Assembly: GCA_019634165.1 (NCBI GenBank)
Contig: JAHQVT010000008.1
Coordinates: forward strand, 62,001 to 126,000
Length of the DNA stretch: 64,000 bases
Source: Rhodospirillales bacterium
Lineage (GTDB): Bacteria; Pseudomonadota; Alphaproteobacteria; Rhodospirillales; Thalassospiraceae
Reading direction: 5' to 3'
How positions within the stretch are numbered: position 1 is the stretch's first letter; each line of letters opens with the position of its first letter. Under the pieces are notes generated by a model, which worked only from the letters and a program-made list of their open reading frames with translations, made no database searches and had not been told where the DNA came from. Positions 8,929-16,395 of this stretch are shown here, piece by piece. The position numbers and the translations under genes are program-made.

Positions 8929-8962
8929 CCCGGCAGCGGGTGGGGGGGATGTGCTGCCGGGC
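8929..8962 (-). terminator. Terminator of the cydAB-DUF2474 operon
   Basis: Minus strand stem GCCCGGCAGC / GCTGCCGGGC around a C-rich loop, followed by TTTTTT. It lies 65 bases after the DUF2474 stop. Confidence 0.85.
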
Positions 8963-9026
8963 AAGGTGCCTGCCGGCAAGAGGTTGGCAGGCATATTGTG
9001 TAAAACGGTATTTTAGGGGTAAGCAA

Positions 9027-9149
9027 TCAGGCCTGCCCCAGTAGCGCCTTAAGAAGCATTGCGACTGCGCCAACGGTAATGATCCCGGCAATATAAAGGG
9101 CGGCAAACCATAAAAGCCGTCGGGTTTTTTCAGATCGGATTTGGGGCAT
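9027..9149 (-). CDS. DUF2474 small membrane subunit of a CIO-type bd oxidase
   Basis: 40 residues: a basic N-terminus (MPQIRSEKTRRLLWF) and one membrane helix (about 13-36, AALYIAGIITVGAVAMLLKAL). Its ATG overlaps the cydB stop as TAATG. A short DUF2474 protein after the two large subunits is a known feature of cyanide-insensitive bd-type oxidases and is analogous in place to CydX of E. coli, which stabilises the complex. The match of size, position and helix makes this call firm although the protein is tiny. Confidence 0.85.
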   Translation of the reverse strand: MPQIRSEKTRRLLWFAALYIAGIITVGAVAMLLKALLGQA

Positions 9150-10141
9150 TAATGATACCCCTCGTCATTGACCTTGCCGCGAAACACCCAATAAGCATAA
9201 GCGGTATAGCCGATAATCACCGGAAGCAGGATTGCCGCCCCGACCAGCATGAAGGCAAGGCTGTTTTCCGGGGCTGCGGCGTCGCGGAACGTAATCATTG
9301 GCGGGACAATGTTGGGATAAAGCGTGATGCCAAACCCGATATAGCACAGCAAAAAGATGCCAAGCGTAATGCCAAATACGGTCTTCTCGCGGTGTGAAAC
9401 AGCCCGCCACAGCCAAACCAAAAGACCTGCTGTAATGATCGGGATCGGGGCTAGCATCAAGATATTGGGCATTTCAAACCAGCGTGATGCATAGGCCGGG
9501 TTCACATATGTCGTCATCAGCGATACCACGCCAAGATTGGCCGCCATCCAGATCACGGCCGGTTTGGCAAGGCGGCGCAGATTGCCCTGAAAATCGCCTT
9601 CCATTTTCATGATCAGCCAACCCGTGCCAAGCAGGGCATAGCCAACCACAACCGCCGTTGCACAGAATACGGAGAACGGGCTTAGCCAATCCATCGCACC
9701 GCCGACAAAACGCCCGTTTTCAACAGCGATCCCTTCGATAAACCCGCCAAGCATCGCACCTTGCATGCTTGCAGCAATGATTGATCCCGCCGAAAAGGCA
9801 AAGTCCCAGTGTTTTTGATGGTTCAGGCTTTTGAACCGGAATTCAAAGGCGACACCGCGAAAAACAAGCGCCAATAGCATGATGAAAACCGGAATGTAAA
9901 AGGCCGTCATCAGCAATGAATAGGCCAGCGGAAAGGCGGCATAAAGTCCACCCCCACCCAAAACCAGCCAGGTTTCATTGCCATCCCAAATCGGGGCGAC
10001 GGTATTCATCATACGCCCGCGTTTGGTGGGGTCCTTGATCAGCGGAAACAGAATACCGATCCCCAGATCAAAGCCATCCAGCGTGACATAGGCAAAGACA
10101 GCAACGGCAATCAGAAGAACCCAAATCAGTTGGTAATCCAT
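9149..10141 (-). CDS. cydB: Cytochrome bd-type (cyanide-insensitive) quinol oxidase subunit II
   Basis: 330 residues, the length typical of CioB (E. coli CydB is near 379). Eight or nine membrane helices. Family hallmarks: the N-terminal YVTLDGFDLGIGILFP, then MMNTVAPIWDGNETWLVLGG, and later FRGVAFEFRFK. It pairs with subunit I in the inner membrane to oxidise ubiquinol and reduce oxygen to water without pumping protons. It lies two bases after cydA and overlaps the DUF2474 gene, so the three form one operon. Confidence 0.96.
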   Translation of the reverse strand: MDYQLIWVLLIAVAVFAYVTLDGFDLGIGILFPLIKDPTKRGRMMNTVAPIWDGNETWLVLGGGGLYAAFPLAYSLLMTAFYIPVFIMLLALVFRGVAFEFRFKSLNHQKHWDFAFSAGSIIAASMQGAMLGGFIEGIAVENGRFVGGAMDWLSPFSVFCATAVVVGYALLGTGWLIMKMEGDFQGNLRRLAKPAVIWMAANLGVVSLMTTYVNPAYASRWFEMPNILMLAPIPIITAGLLVWLWRAVSHREKTVFGITLGIFLLCYIGFGITLYPNIVPPMITFRDAAAPENSLAFMLVGAAILLPVIIGYTAYAYWVFRGKVNDEGYH

Positions 10142-10143
10142 GA

Positions 10144-11529
10144 TTATTCTCCTGCTTGCGGGGTGTTGTGCGCGGCAAGTGGGCGACCACCCGCCCGAAG
10201 GACTTCGCCCTTGGGAATATGGGCATCGCGCGGATCATGGTTCATCGCGCGGATGATATAGGCCGTGCCAACGCCAAAGACGATGGAATAGACCACAACA
10301 AAGGCCAAAAGCGATCCGGCAATGGCGATCGGGGCAACCGGTGATCCGGCATCTGATGTGCGCATCAGGCCATAAACCACCCATGGCTGACGACCAACTT
10401 CGGTGGTGAACCAGCCCGCCAAAATGGCGACAAAGCCGCTTGGCCCCATGATCAGGGCAAAGTAATGCAGGTATTTGCAGCTATAAAGCTTGCTGCGCCA
10501 CCGTGCGAGCAGACTTCCAATACCCAGAAGTGCCATTAATACCCCGATGCCAACCATGATCCGGAACGTCCAGAATACGATGGTGGCATTCGGGCGGTCT
10601 TCAGGGGCAAAATCCTTAAGCCCGACAATCTTGCCATCCCAGTCATGGGTCAGGATCATTGAACCCAGTTTTGGAATTTCCAATGCGTATTTGGTTTCCT
10701 CGGCATCCATGTCCGGCCAACCAAACAAGATCAGCGGTGCGCCATTTTTGGTTTCAAAATGGCCTTCCATCGCGGCAACTTTGGCCGGTTGATGCTCAAG
10801 GGTGTTAAGCCCATGCATGTCACCGGCAATAATCTGGATCGGGGCAACGATGGCTGCCATCCACATCGCCATGGAAAACATGATGCGTGCCGCACGGTTT
10901 TCCCGATCACGGATCAAATGCCACGCCCCGACCGCGCCAACGACAAAGGCGGTGGTCAAATAGGCGGCTAAAACCATATGAACCAAACGATAGGGGAAGC
11001 TTGGATTAAAGATCGCATCAATCCAGCTTGTAACAACCGCCCGACCGTTTTCGATGGCAAAGCCATCTGGTGTCTGCATCCAACTGTTGGCAGACAAAAT
11101 CCAGAAGGCAGAAAACAGCGTGCCAATCGCCACCATGGTGGTGGCCGTGAAATGCAATTTCGGGCCAACACGGTTGAGACCAAACAGCATGATGCCAAGA
11201 AAACCGGCTTCCAGGAAAAAGGCGCTTAGAACCTCATAGGCCATAAGCGGGCCAATCACCCCACCGGTGAATTCCGAAAATGGCCCCCAGTTCGTCCCGA
11301 ACTGATAGGACATCACAATCCCCGACACGACCCCCATGCCAAAGGCCAAGGCAAAGATTTTCAGCCAGAATTTATACAGGGCAAGATAGGTATCATCACG
11401 GGTGCGCAGCCACAGCGCTTCAAGCACAAACAAAAAGCTCGCAAGCCCGATGGTAAAGGACGGAAAAATGATGTGAAAAGAGACGGTGAAAGCGAATTGA
11501 ATGCGCGCCAATATTTCTGCATCAAGCAT
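10144..11529 (-). CDS. cydA: Cytochrome bd-type (cyanide-insensitive) quinol oxidase subunit I
   Basis: 461 residues from the ATG at 11529; AGAGGAAC upstream supports this start, and an earlier in-frame start at 11676 would add a non-homologous tail. Family features: FAFTVSFHIIFPSFTIGLA with the haem-ligand His19, GTNWGPFSEFTGGVIGPL, MHGLNTLEHQPAKVAAMEG, and GWFTTEVGRQPWVVYG. The quinol loop is short, as in CIO-type rather than E. coli CydA enzymes. It carries the haems and the quinol site. A LysR gene ends about 200 bases upstream; the promoter region holds an ATTGCG-N4-CGCAAT repeat. Confidence 0.96.
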   Translation of the reverse strand: MLDAEILARIQFAFTVSFHIIFPSFTIGLASFLFVLEALWLRTRDDTYLALYKFWLKIFALAFGMGVVSGIVMSYQFGTNWGPFSEFTGGVIGPLMAYEVLSAFFLEAGFLGIMLFGLNRVGPKLHFTATTMVAIGTLFSAFWILSANSWMQTPDGFAIENGRAVVTSWIDAIFNPSFPYRLVHMVLAAYLTTAFVVGAVGAWHLIRDRENRAARIMFSMAMWMAAIVAPIQIIAGDMHGLNTLEHQPAKVAAMEGHFETKNGAPLILFGWPDMDAEETKYALEIPKLGSMILTHDWDGKIVGLKDFAPEDRPNATIVFWTFRIMVGIGVLMALLGIGSLLARWRSKLYSCKYLHYFALIMGPSGFVAILAGWFTTEVGRQPWVVYGLMRTSDAGSPVAPIAIAGSLLAFVVVYSIVFGVGTAYIIRAMNHDPRDAHIPKGEVLRAGGRPLAAHNTPQAGE

Positions 11530-11674
11530 TGGCCTTGTTCCTCTAACTCGTCGAAGCGTCGATCTAAGTTTATGTTTCTCGCTGCGATGCAAAGCCACGT
11601 AAATAAGGCGTAGCCATAGGGTGCTGCAGCTTTGACTGTTAGAGAAAGCGATAAAGCACAGCCCGGTTTTGTGC

Positions 11675-11690
11675 ATTGCGCAATCGCAAT
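11675..11690. promoter_or_regulatory. Inverted repeat upstream of cydA
   Basis: ATTGCG and CGCAAT separated by CAAT, about 145 bases before the cydA start, in the 200-base gap after the LysR gene. It may be an operator for oxygen or redox control. It does not match the FNR consensus TTGAT-N4-ATCAA. Confidence 0.3.
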
Positions 11691-11733
11691 TTACATTTGA
11701 AAAATTTTGAAGCGGATGTGGTGTAGAGATTTT

Positions 11734-12624
11734 TCACATTGATTCAAAGCATAGCTTTTCAAGTGCAAGCGAACTCTGAGTTTGTTTTCGCTCTTTATGT
11801 CTCAAGACCATGAACTTACGCGGTGGGATGGAGAAGCTTGCACGCGCCAGTCGTCCTTGGGCGATTAGGGACCTGACGGCAAATTGTGAAACAGCGGTGG
11901 CGGCTTGACCGCTTTCTACGGCAGTGATCACCGCTTCGTTGCTCGGCAGGATCAATGCGGTTTTAAGGCGGGTTGGGTCAACGTTAAGATCACGCAGCGC
12001 GCTTTCAAATTCGGACCTTGTGCCAGAACCGGCTTCGCGCAAAATCCAGTTGGTTTGCGTGATCAGATTGTTTGGTGTGAGTGGCCTGCCATCTGCCCAT
12101 GGATGTTTGGGGGCAACCACAATCACCAGCGCGTCTTGGGCAACTTCGCGTTTGGCAAGGGCCGGTTCGTCAATGTCGCCTTCGATAAAGCCAATGTCCG
12201 CTGCCCCGCCGCGCACCGCGTCTGATACGGTTTTGGTGTTGCCAATTGTCAGATGGATTTGAATGCCGGGATATTGGTCGTGGAATTTCATCAAGAACGG
12301 TGGCAACCAGTAACTGGCAATTGTCTGACTGGCATAAACGTTGAGATCACCGCGCTGCATCCCACCGAGTTCAGCCAGTGTTAATTCCGCGGCACGCGCA
12401 CGGGCAAGGGTTGCTTTGGCTTCATCAAGGAACAATCGCCCGGTCTGGGTCAGTTCAATCCGCCGTCCCACCCGGTTAAACAGCGCGATGCCATAAAAAC
12501 CTTCGAGATTTTTGATGGCTGAGCTGACCGCCGATGGCGTCAGGCCAATCGCCTCGGCCGCGCGGGTCAGGTGTTCGCGTTCGGCAACCGCGACAAAGAT
12601 ATGCAACTGTTCGAGTGTCATCAT
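11734..12624 (-). CDS. LysR-type transcriptional regulator (YeiE-like)
   Basis: 296 residues. N-terminal winged helix-turn-helix at about 2-60 (MTLEQLHIFVAVAEREHLTRAAEAIGLT..., with SAVSSAIKNLE as recognition helix), then a periplasmic-binding-like effector domain (about 90-290). It is divergent from a YeiH-type membrane protein, the standard arrangement for YeiE/YeiH, so the likely role is to control that gene in response to a sulfur-related or similar anion. A 19-base perfect palindrome lies in the shared promoter region. Confidence 0.9.
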   Translation of the reverse strand: MMTLEQLHIFVAVAEREHLTRAAEAIGLTPSAVSSAIKNLEGFYGIALFNRVGRRIELTQTGRLFLDEAKATLARARAAELTLAELGGMQRGDLNVYASQTIASYWLPPFLMKFHDQYPGIQIHLTIGNTKTVSDAVRGGAADIGFIEGDIDEPALAKREVAQDALVIVVAPKHPWADGRPLTPNNLITQTNWILREAGSGTRSEFESALRDLNVDPTRLKTALILPSNEAVITAVESGQAATAVSQFAVRSLIAQGRLARASFSIPPRKFMVLRHKERKQTQSSLALEKLCFESM

Positions 12625-12647
12625 GGCGTTGGGATCTTCCGCTCTGT

Positions 12648-12745
12648 CTCGGCGTCTTTCCCGCGCAGGCGGGAAACTTTTAAACTTTGGGTTCCAGATT
12701 CCGGTTCGGCGTTATGTGCCGTCCGGAATGACGGAGATAGGTCGC
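12648..12745. repeat. Dispersed palindromic intergenic repeat (REP-like)
   Basis: CTTTCCCGCGCAGGCGGGAA, a GC-rich hairpin, is followed by TTCCAGATTCCGG and then GTCCGGAATGACGG. This architecture (a CCCGC..GCGGG unit paired with a closing GGAATGACGG) is widespread in alphaproteobacterial intergenic regions. It lies between the LysR start and the operator palindrome. Only one copy is in the window, so repeat status rests on known similar elements. Confidence 0.55.
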
Positions 12746-12763
12746 CGCGAATCAAACTTTAAT

Positions 12764-12782
12764 CATTCGATTTAATCGAATG
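12764..12782. promoter_or_regulatory. 19-bp perfect palindrome, probable LysR operator
   Basis: CATTCGATT-T-AATCGAATG is perfectly symmetric. It lies between the divergent LysR and YeiH genes and contains the T-N11-A core typical of LysR-type binding sites. A half-site-like TTATTCGATGG follows at 12796. Confidence 0.7.
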
Positions 12783-12859
12783 AAATATGAGTTTTTATTC
12801 GATGGAAGTAAATGGTTGGGCGTGAGATTTTCCGATTGTGATCAAAACACAGGAAAATC

Positions 12860-13867
12860 ATGTTTTTTAACGCACGCATCAAACCAATCTTGCCGGGGCT
12901 TGTCATTACCTTGCTGGTTGCACTTGCCGCCAAGCTGGCCGAACAGGCCGAGCAGATGTTGCTTGGCCGGGGCTGGGTTGAAAGTCTGGTTTTTGCCATC
13001 CTGATCGGGGTGGTGGTGCGATCCCTATTTGGTTTGGCGCCACGCTATTTTGCCGGTGTGCGGTTTTGCGGCAAGACGGTTCTGGAAACCGCCATTGTGT
13101 TGCTGGGCGGATCAATCAGTGCGCAGGCGATTGGCAGTGCGGGTGGTGGGTTGATATTGGCGATCATTGTCGTGGTCTGTGCCAGCCTGTTTGTCAGCTA
13201 TCATATTGGTCGTGCGTTTGGTCTTTCAAAACATCTTTCGATGCTGGTTGCGTGCGGCAATTCGATTTGCGGCAATTCGGCGATTGCGGCAACCGCACCT
13301 GTGATTGATGCGCGGTCTGATGATGTGGCCGCCTCAATTTCCTTTACCGCCGTGTTGGGGGTTCTGTTTGTTTTTGTCCTGCCAATGCTTCACGCCGGGC
13401 TTGGCTTATCAGCAACCCAATATGGCATTTTTTCCGGGCTAACGGTTTATGCCGTGCCACAAGTGTTGGCCGCAACCGCCCCGGCGGGTGCGCTTGCCGT
13501 TCAAGTGGGGACATTGGTCAAGCTGATCCGGGTTTTGATGTTGGGGCCGGTGATCTTTGCCCTTGCCGTGATGGGCGGGCGCGCGCGTGAAACCAGACTT
13601 CCCATCGCACAGGTCGTGCCCTGGTTCATCATCGGCTTTATCGCCATGATGGCAGCACGATCATTTGGCGTTCTGCCGGAATTTGCCCTTGGCGGGATGA
13701 AAACCGCGTCTTCCTTCCTGACCATTCTGGCAATGGCCGCCCTTGGATTAAGTGTGGATATCCGCAATGTCATGCATGTTGGCGGGCGGGTTGTGATGGC
13801 CGCCCTTTTGTCGTTGATATTCTTATGTCTTGCGAGTGCTGCGGTTCTGGGTGTTCTAAGTGCCTGA
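12860..13867 (+). CDS. YeiH/YadS-type putative sulfate exporter family membrane protein
   Basis: 335 residues with about ten membrane helices, family Cons_hypoth698 (PF03601). Typical stretches: LVFAILIGVVVRSLFG, FCGKTVLETAIVLLGGSIS, CGNSICGNSAIAATAPVI near 131-148 and TVYAVPQVLAATAP. Members are annotated as putative sulfate exporters; in bacteria the physiological substrate is mostly unproven. The start at 12860 is preceded by AGGAAA. Divergent LysR regulator with an operator palindrome between. Transcription runs toward the minus-strand DUF779 operon, with a terminator between them. Confidence 0.9.
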   Translation: MFFNARIKPILPGLVITLLVALAAKLAEQAEQMLLGRGWVESLVFAILIGVVVRSLFGLAPRYFAGVRFCGKTVLETAIVLLGGSISAQAIGSAGGGLILAIIVVVCASLFVSYHIGRAFGLSKHLSMLVACGNSICGNSAIAATAPVIDARSDDVAASISFTAVLGVLFVFVLPMLHAGLGLSATQYGIFSGLTVYAVPQVLAATAPAGALAVQVGTLVKLIRVLMLGPVIFALAVMGGRARETRLPIAQVVPWFIIGFIAMMAARSFGVLPEFALGGMKTASSFLTILAMAALGLSVDIRNVMHVGGRVVMAALLSLIFLCLASAAVLGVLSA

Positions 13868-13882
13868 TCACGGCGGCTGCAT

Positions 13883-13920
13883 AAAAAAAGCCCGCTGCCA
13901 AAATGGGGGAAGCAGCGGGC
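13883..13920 (-). terminator. Terminator hairpin between convergent genes
   Basis: GCCCGCTGC / GCAGCGGGC stem; on the minus strand it is followed by T7. It serves the aldehyde dehydrogenase-DUF779 operon and could slow transcription from the YeiH gene in the other direction. Confidence 0.8.
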
Positions 13921-13958
13921 AAGGGTGAAGATACTGTGGAAAACTTGACAGCACCTTC

Positions 13959-14010
13959 AGGCGTTTCGGCTCAACGAGCAATCGGGGGGATGTCTCGTTG
14001 CGAAACGCCT
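13959..14010. repeat. Long two-part inverted repeat after the DUF779 gene
   Basis: AGGCGTTTCG / CGAAACGCCT form an outer stem and CAACGAG / CTCGTTG an inner stem, with a three-base bulge on one arm and a 15-base loop. It starts 24 bases after the DUF779 stop and stands before the true terminator. It is probably an RNA 3'-end stabilising structure. Confidence 0.5.
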
Positions 14011-14033
14011 TGGGTTGGGGAAAACATCAGCGT

Positions 14034-14441
14034 CTAAAGTGCGATCGGGTTTGTTTCCTCTGCCATTTTAAGGGCATTCCATTCATCGTCGCTAAATATG
14101 CGGGATCGGGTCAGAAAGCGTTTGCCTTCGGGCCCTTCAAGCGAAAACATCCCTCCTCGCCCATCAACGACGTCTATGATCAGTTGGGTGTGACGCCAAT
14201 ATTCAAATTGTGCACGACCCATAAAAAACGGACTGCCTTCTAGTTCCCCTAAAAGCACATCCTGATCACCGGTTTTAAATTCGCCATTTGGAAAGCACAT
14301 CGGCGCACTGCCATCACAACAGCCACCCGATTGATGAAACATCAGTGGCCCGTGGATGGATTTCAGTTTCTTAATCAGGTCAATCGCCGCATCTGTTGCG
14401 ATGACTCTGTCAGGGATGGCGGTTGATCCGGTCATTGTCAC
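14034..14441 (-). CDS. DUF779 domain protein linked to aldehyde dehydrogenase
   Basis: 135 residues. The family signature is clear: LMFHQSGGCCDGSAPMCF near 34-51 (Cys-Cys and a later Cys), then LGELEGSPFFMGRAQFEYWR, then LIIDVVDGRGGMFSLEGPEG. DUF779 proteins are small, cysteine-rich and nearly always encoded beside AldB/ExaC-type aldehyde dehydrogenases; their biochemical role is not established. It follows the dehydrogenase gene by 68 bases on the same strand, in the operon served by the sigma-54 promoter at 16097. Confidence 0.93.
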   Translation of the reverse strand: MTMTGSTAIPDRVIATDAAIDLIKKLKSIHGPLMFHQSGGCCDGSAPMCFPNGEFKTGDQDVLLGELEGSPFFMGRAQFEYWRHTQLIIDVVDGRGGMFSLEGPEGKRFLTRSRIFSDDEWNALKMAEETNPIAL

Positions 14442-14509
14442 CTCCTGAAAGATGAAAGATGACCGGGCGCATGTAAAAGGATATGCGCCCGGCCGCGATC
14501 ATCATGCGA

Positions 14510-16030
14510 TCAGAAGAAGCCCATTGGTTTCTGATCATAGGAAACCAGAAGGTTCTTGGTCTGCTGATAGTGGTTCAGCATCATCTTGTGGTTTTCACGT
14601 CCGATACCAGACTGTTTATAGCCACCAAATGCAGCATGTGCCGGATAAAGGTGGTAACAGTTGGTCCAGACACGACCGGCCTTGATTTCCCGGCCAAAGC
14701 GATAAGCACGGTTGCCATCACGGGTCCAAACACCTGCACCCAAGCCATAAAGCGTGTCATTGGCAAGATGAAGGGCTTCGGCGTCGTCCTTAAAGGTTGC
14801 GACCGAAACGACCGGGCCAAAGATTTCTTCTTGGAAAATCCGCATGCGGTTATGGCCCTTGAAGATCGTCGGCTGGATATAGAAACCATCCGAAAGATCA
14901 CCGCCAAGCTCGGCGCGGCCACCACCACAAAGGGTTTCGGCCCCTTCCTGTTTGCCGATATCAAGATAGGACAGGATTTTTTCCATCTGTTCGGTGGAAG
15001 CCTGCGCACCCATCATGGTGTCGGTATCAAGCGGGTTGCCCTGTTTGATGTTGGCAACGCGCGACAGGACATTATCCATGAACTTGTCATAGATGGTTTC
15101 CTGAATAAGCGCGCGCGACGGACAGGTGCAAACTTCGCCCTGATTAAGGGCAAACATCGTCAGGCCTTCAGCCGCTTTCTGACGGAAATCATCATCGGCT
15201 GCCATGATGTCTTCAAAGAAGACGTTTGGCGATTTGCCACCCAATTCGAGTGTCACCGGAATGATGTTTTCCGATGCATATTGCATGATCAAACGCCCGG
15301 TGGTGGTTTCACCGGTAAAGGCGACTTTGGCAACACGGTTGCTTTGTGCAAGCGGTTTACCTGCTTCAACGCCAAAGCCCTGAACAACGTTCAAAACACC
15401 CGCCGGGATCAGATCGCCAACCAGTTCAAGCAACACACAGATCGATGCCGGGGTCTGTTCAGCAGGTTTTAGGACAATACAGTTGCCTGCTGCCAATGCC
15501 GGGGCCAATTTCCAGACAGCCATCAGGATCGGGAAGTTCCAAGGGATGATCTGACCAACCACACCAAGGGGTTCGTGGAAGTGATAGGCAACCGTGTTGT
15601 CATCAAGTTCGCCAAGGGAGCCTTCCTGTGCGCGGATGGCGCCAGCGAAATAACGGAAATGATCAATTGCCAAAGGAATATCTGCGGCCATGGTTTCGCG
15701 CACGGCCTTACCGTTATCCCATGTTTCGGCAACCGCAAGCATTTCAAGGTTGGCTTCCATGCGATCGGCAATTTTATTGAGCATATTGGCCCGTTCAGTC
15801 ACGGACGTTTTGCCCCAGGCCGGAAAAGCTGCATGGGCGGCATCAAGTGCCTTTTCGATGTCTTCAGAGCTGGATCGGGCAACTTCACAGAAAGGTTTGC
15901 CATTCACCGGCGAGACATTTTCAAAATACTGGCCCTTGGTCGGGGCGACCCATTCGCCGCCGATGAAGTTCTCATAGCGGCCCTTAAAGCTGACAACACT
16001 GCCGGCGTCATTTGGGTTTTTATAGATCAT
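14510..16030 (-). CDS. NAD-dependent aldehyde dehydrogenase (AldB/ExaC type)
   Basis: 506 residues, complete. Catalytic Glu262 in LELGGKSPN and Cys301 in [11 protein letters not shown]; cofactor segment [20 protein letters not shown] near 161-180 and FTGETTTG. It oxidises an aldehyde such as acetaldehyde to the acid with NAD(P)+. The C-terminal [23 protein letters not shown] is typical of AldB/ExaC enzymes used with alcohol or acetoin catabolism. DUF779 gene follows. Transcription probably starts at a sigma-54 promoter (16097-16111) activated by the divergent AcoR-like protein. Confidence 0.95.
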   Translation of the reverse strand: MIYKNPNDAGSVVSFKGRYENFIGGEWVAPTKGQYFENVSPVNGKPFCEVARSSSEDIEKALDAAHAAFPAWGKTSVTERANMLNKIADRMEANLEMLAVAETWDNGKAVRETMAADIPLAIDHFRYFAGAIRAQEGSLGELDDNTVAYHFHEPLGVVGQIIPWNFPILMAVWKLAPALAAGNCIVLKPAEQTPASICVLLELVGDLIPAGVLNVVQGFGVEAGKPLAQSNRVAKVAFTGETTTGRLIMQYASENIIPVTLELGGKSPNVFFEDIMAADDDFRQKAAEGLTMFALNQGEVCTCPSRALIQETIYDKFMDNVLSRVANIKQGNPLDTDTMMGAQASTEQMEKILSYLDIGKQEGAETLCGGGRAELGGDLSDGFYIQPTIFKGHNRMRIFQEEIFGPVVSVATFKDDAEALHLANDTLYGLGAGVWTRDGNRAYRFGREIKAGRVWTNCYHLYPAHAAFGGYKQSGIGRENHKMMLNHYQQTKNLLVSYDQKPMGFF

Positions 16031-16096
16031 TTTGCTTCCTCCGAGATCTACAGGCGATTTGTTCGCCCGTTTTTTGATTGTGACGCTGTCTTATCC

Positions 16097-16111
16097 GCAA
16101 AGGTCATGCCA
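16097..16111 (-). promoter_or_regulatory. Sigma-54 (-24/-12) promoter of the aldehyde dehydrogenase operon
   Basis: On the minus strand the sequence is TGGCAT-GACCT-TTGC, matching TGGCAC-N5-TTGC at all but one base with exact spacing. It is about 67 bases before the dehydrogenase ATG. The divergent gene encodes a sigma-54 activator, which makes this match credible. Confidence 0.8.
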
Positions 16112-16230
16112 CTTTTTCAGCATCAGGGGATGTAAAGGCGAAGTGGCGCATTTTCAGGTGGTTGGGTGTGTTTGAAAGCGGATTTGGGTTGTGTCACTGC
16201 CCCTGCTTGGGCGGGGCAGGTGGCGCAAAC

Positions 16231-16248
16231 TGTTCCAAAAACGGAACA
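16231..16248. promoter_or_regulatory. Probable upstream activator site for the AcoR-like protein
   Basis: TGTTCC-N6-GGAACA, a perfect inverted repeat, about 120 bases upstream of the -24/-12 promoter, the usual distance for enhancer binding by sigma-54 activators. It lies in the divergent region before the regulator gene, so it could also mediate autoregulation. Confidence 0.6.
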
Positions 16249-16395
16249 CTTTGGATTGTGCAGCAATAAAGCCCGCGAAACTGTTTGGCGTGCAGGGGGG
16301 GCGTTATGGTACGATTAAGGCTGTGATCGGATGCGCCATAAGTTGCGCACCGGAGATTTCCGGGTCAAAACGCCGACGCAAGGGAGATAGCGTCT

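Noticed and set aside
14483-15472. Long open frame of about 329 codons on the plus strand
   Set aside because: It lies antisense to the well-supported aldehyde dehydrogenase gene; its product has no recognisable motif and the composition is that of a mirrored GC-biased gene.
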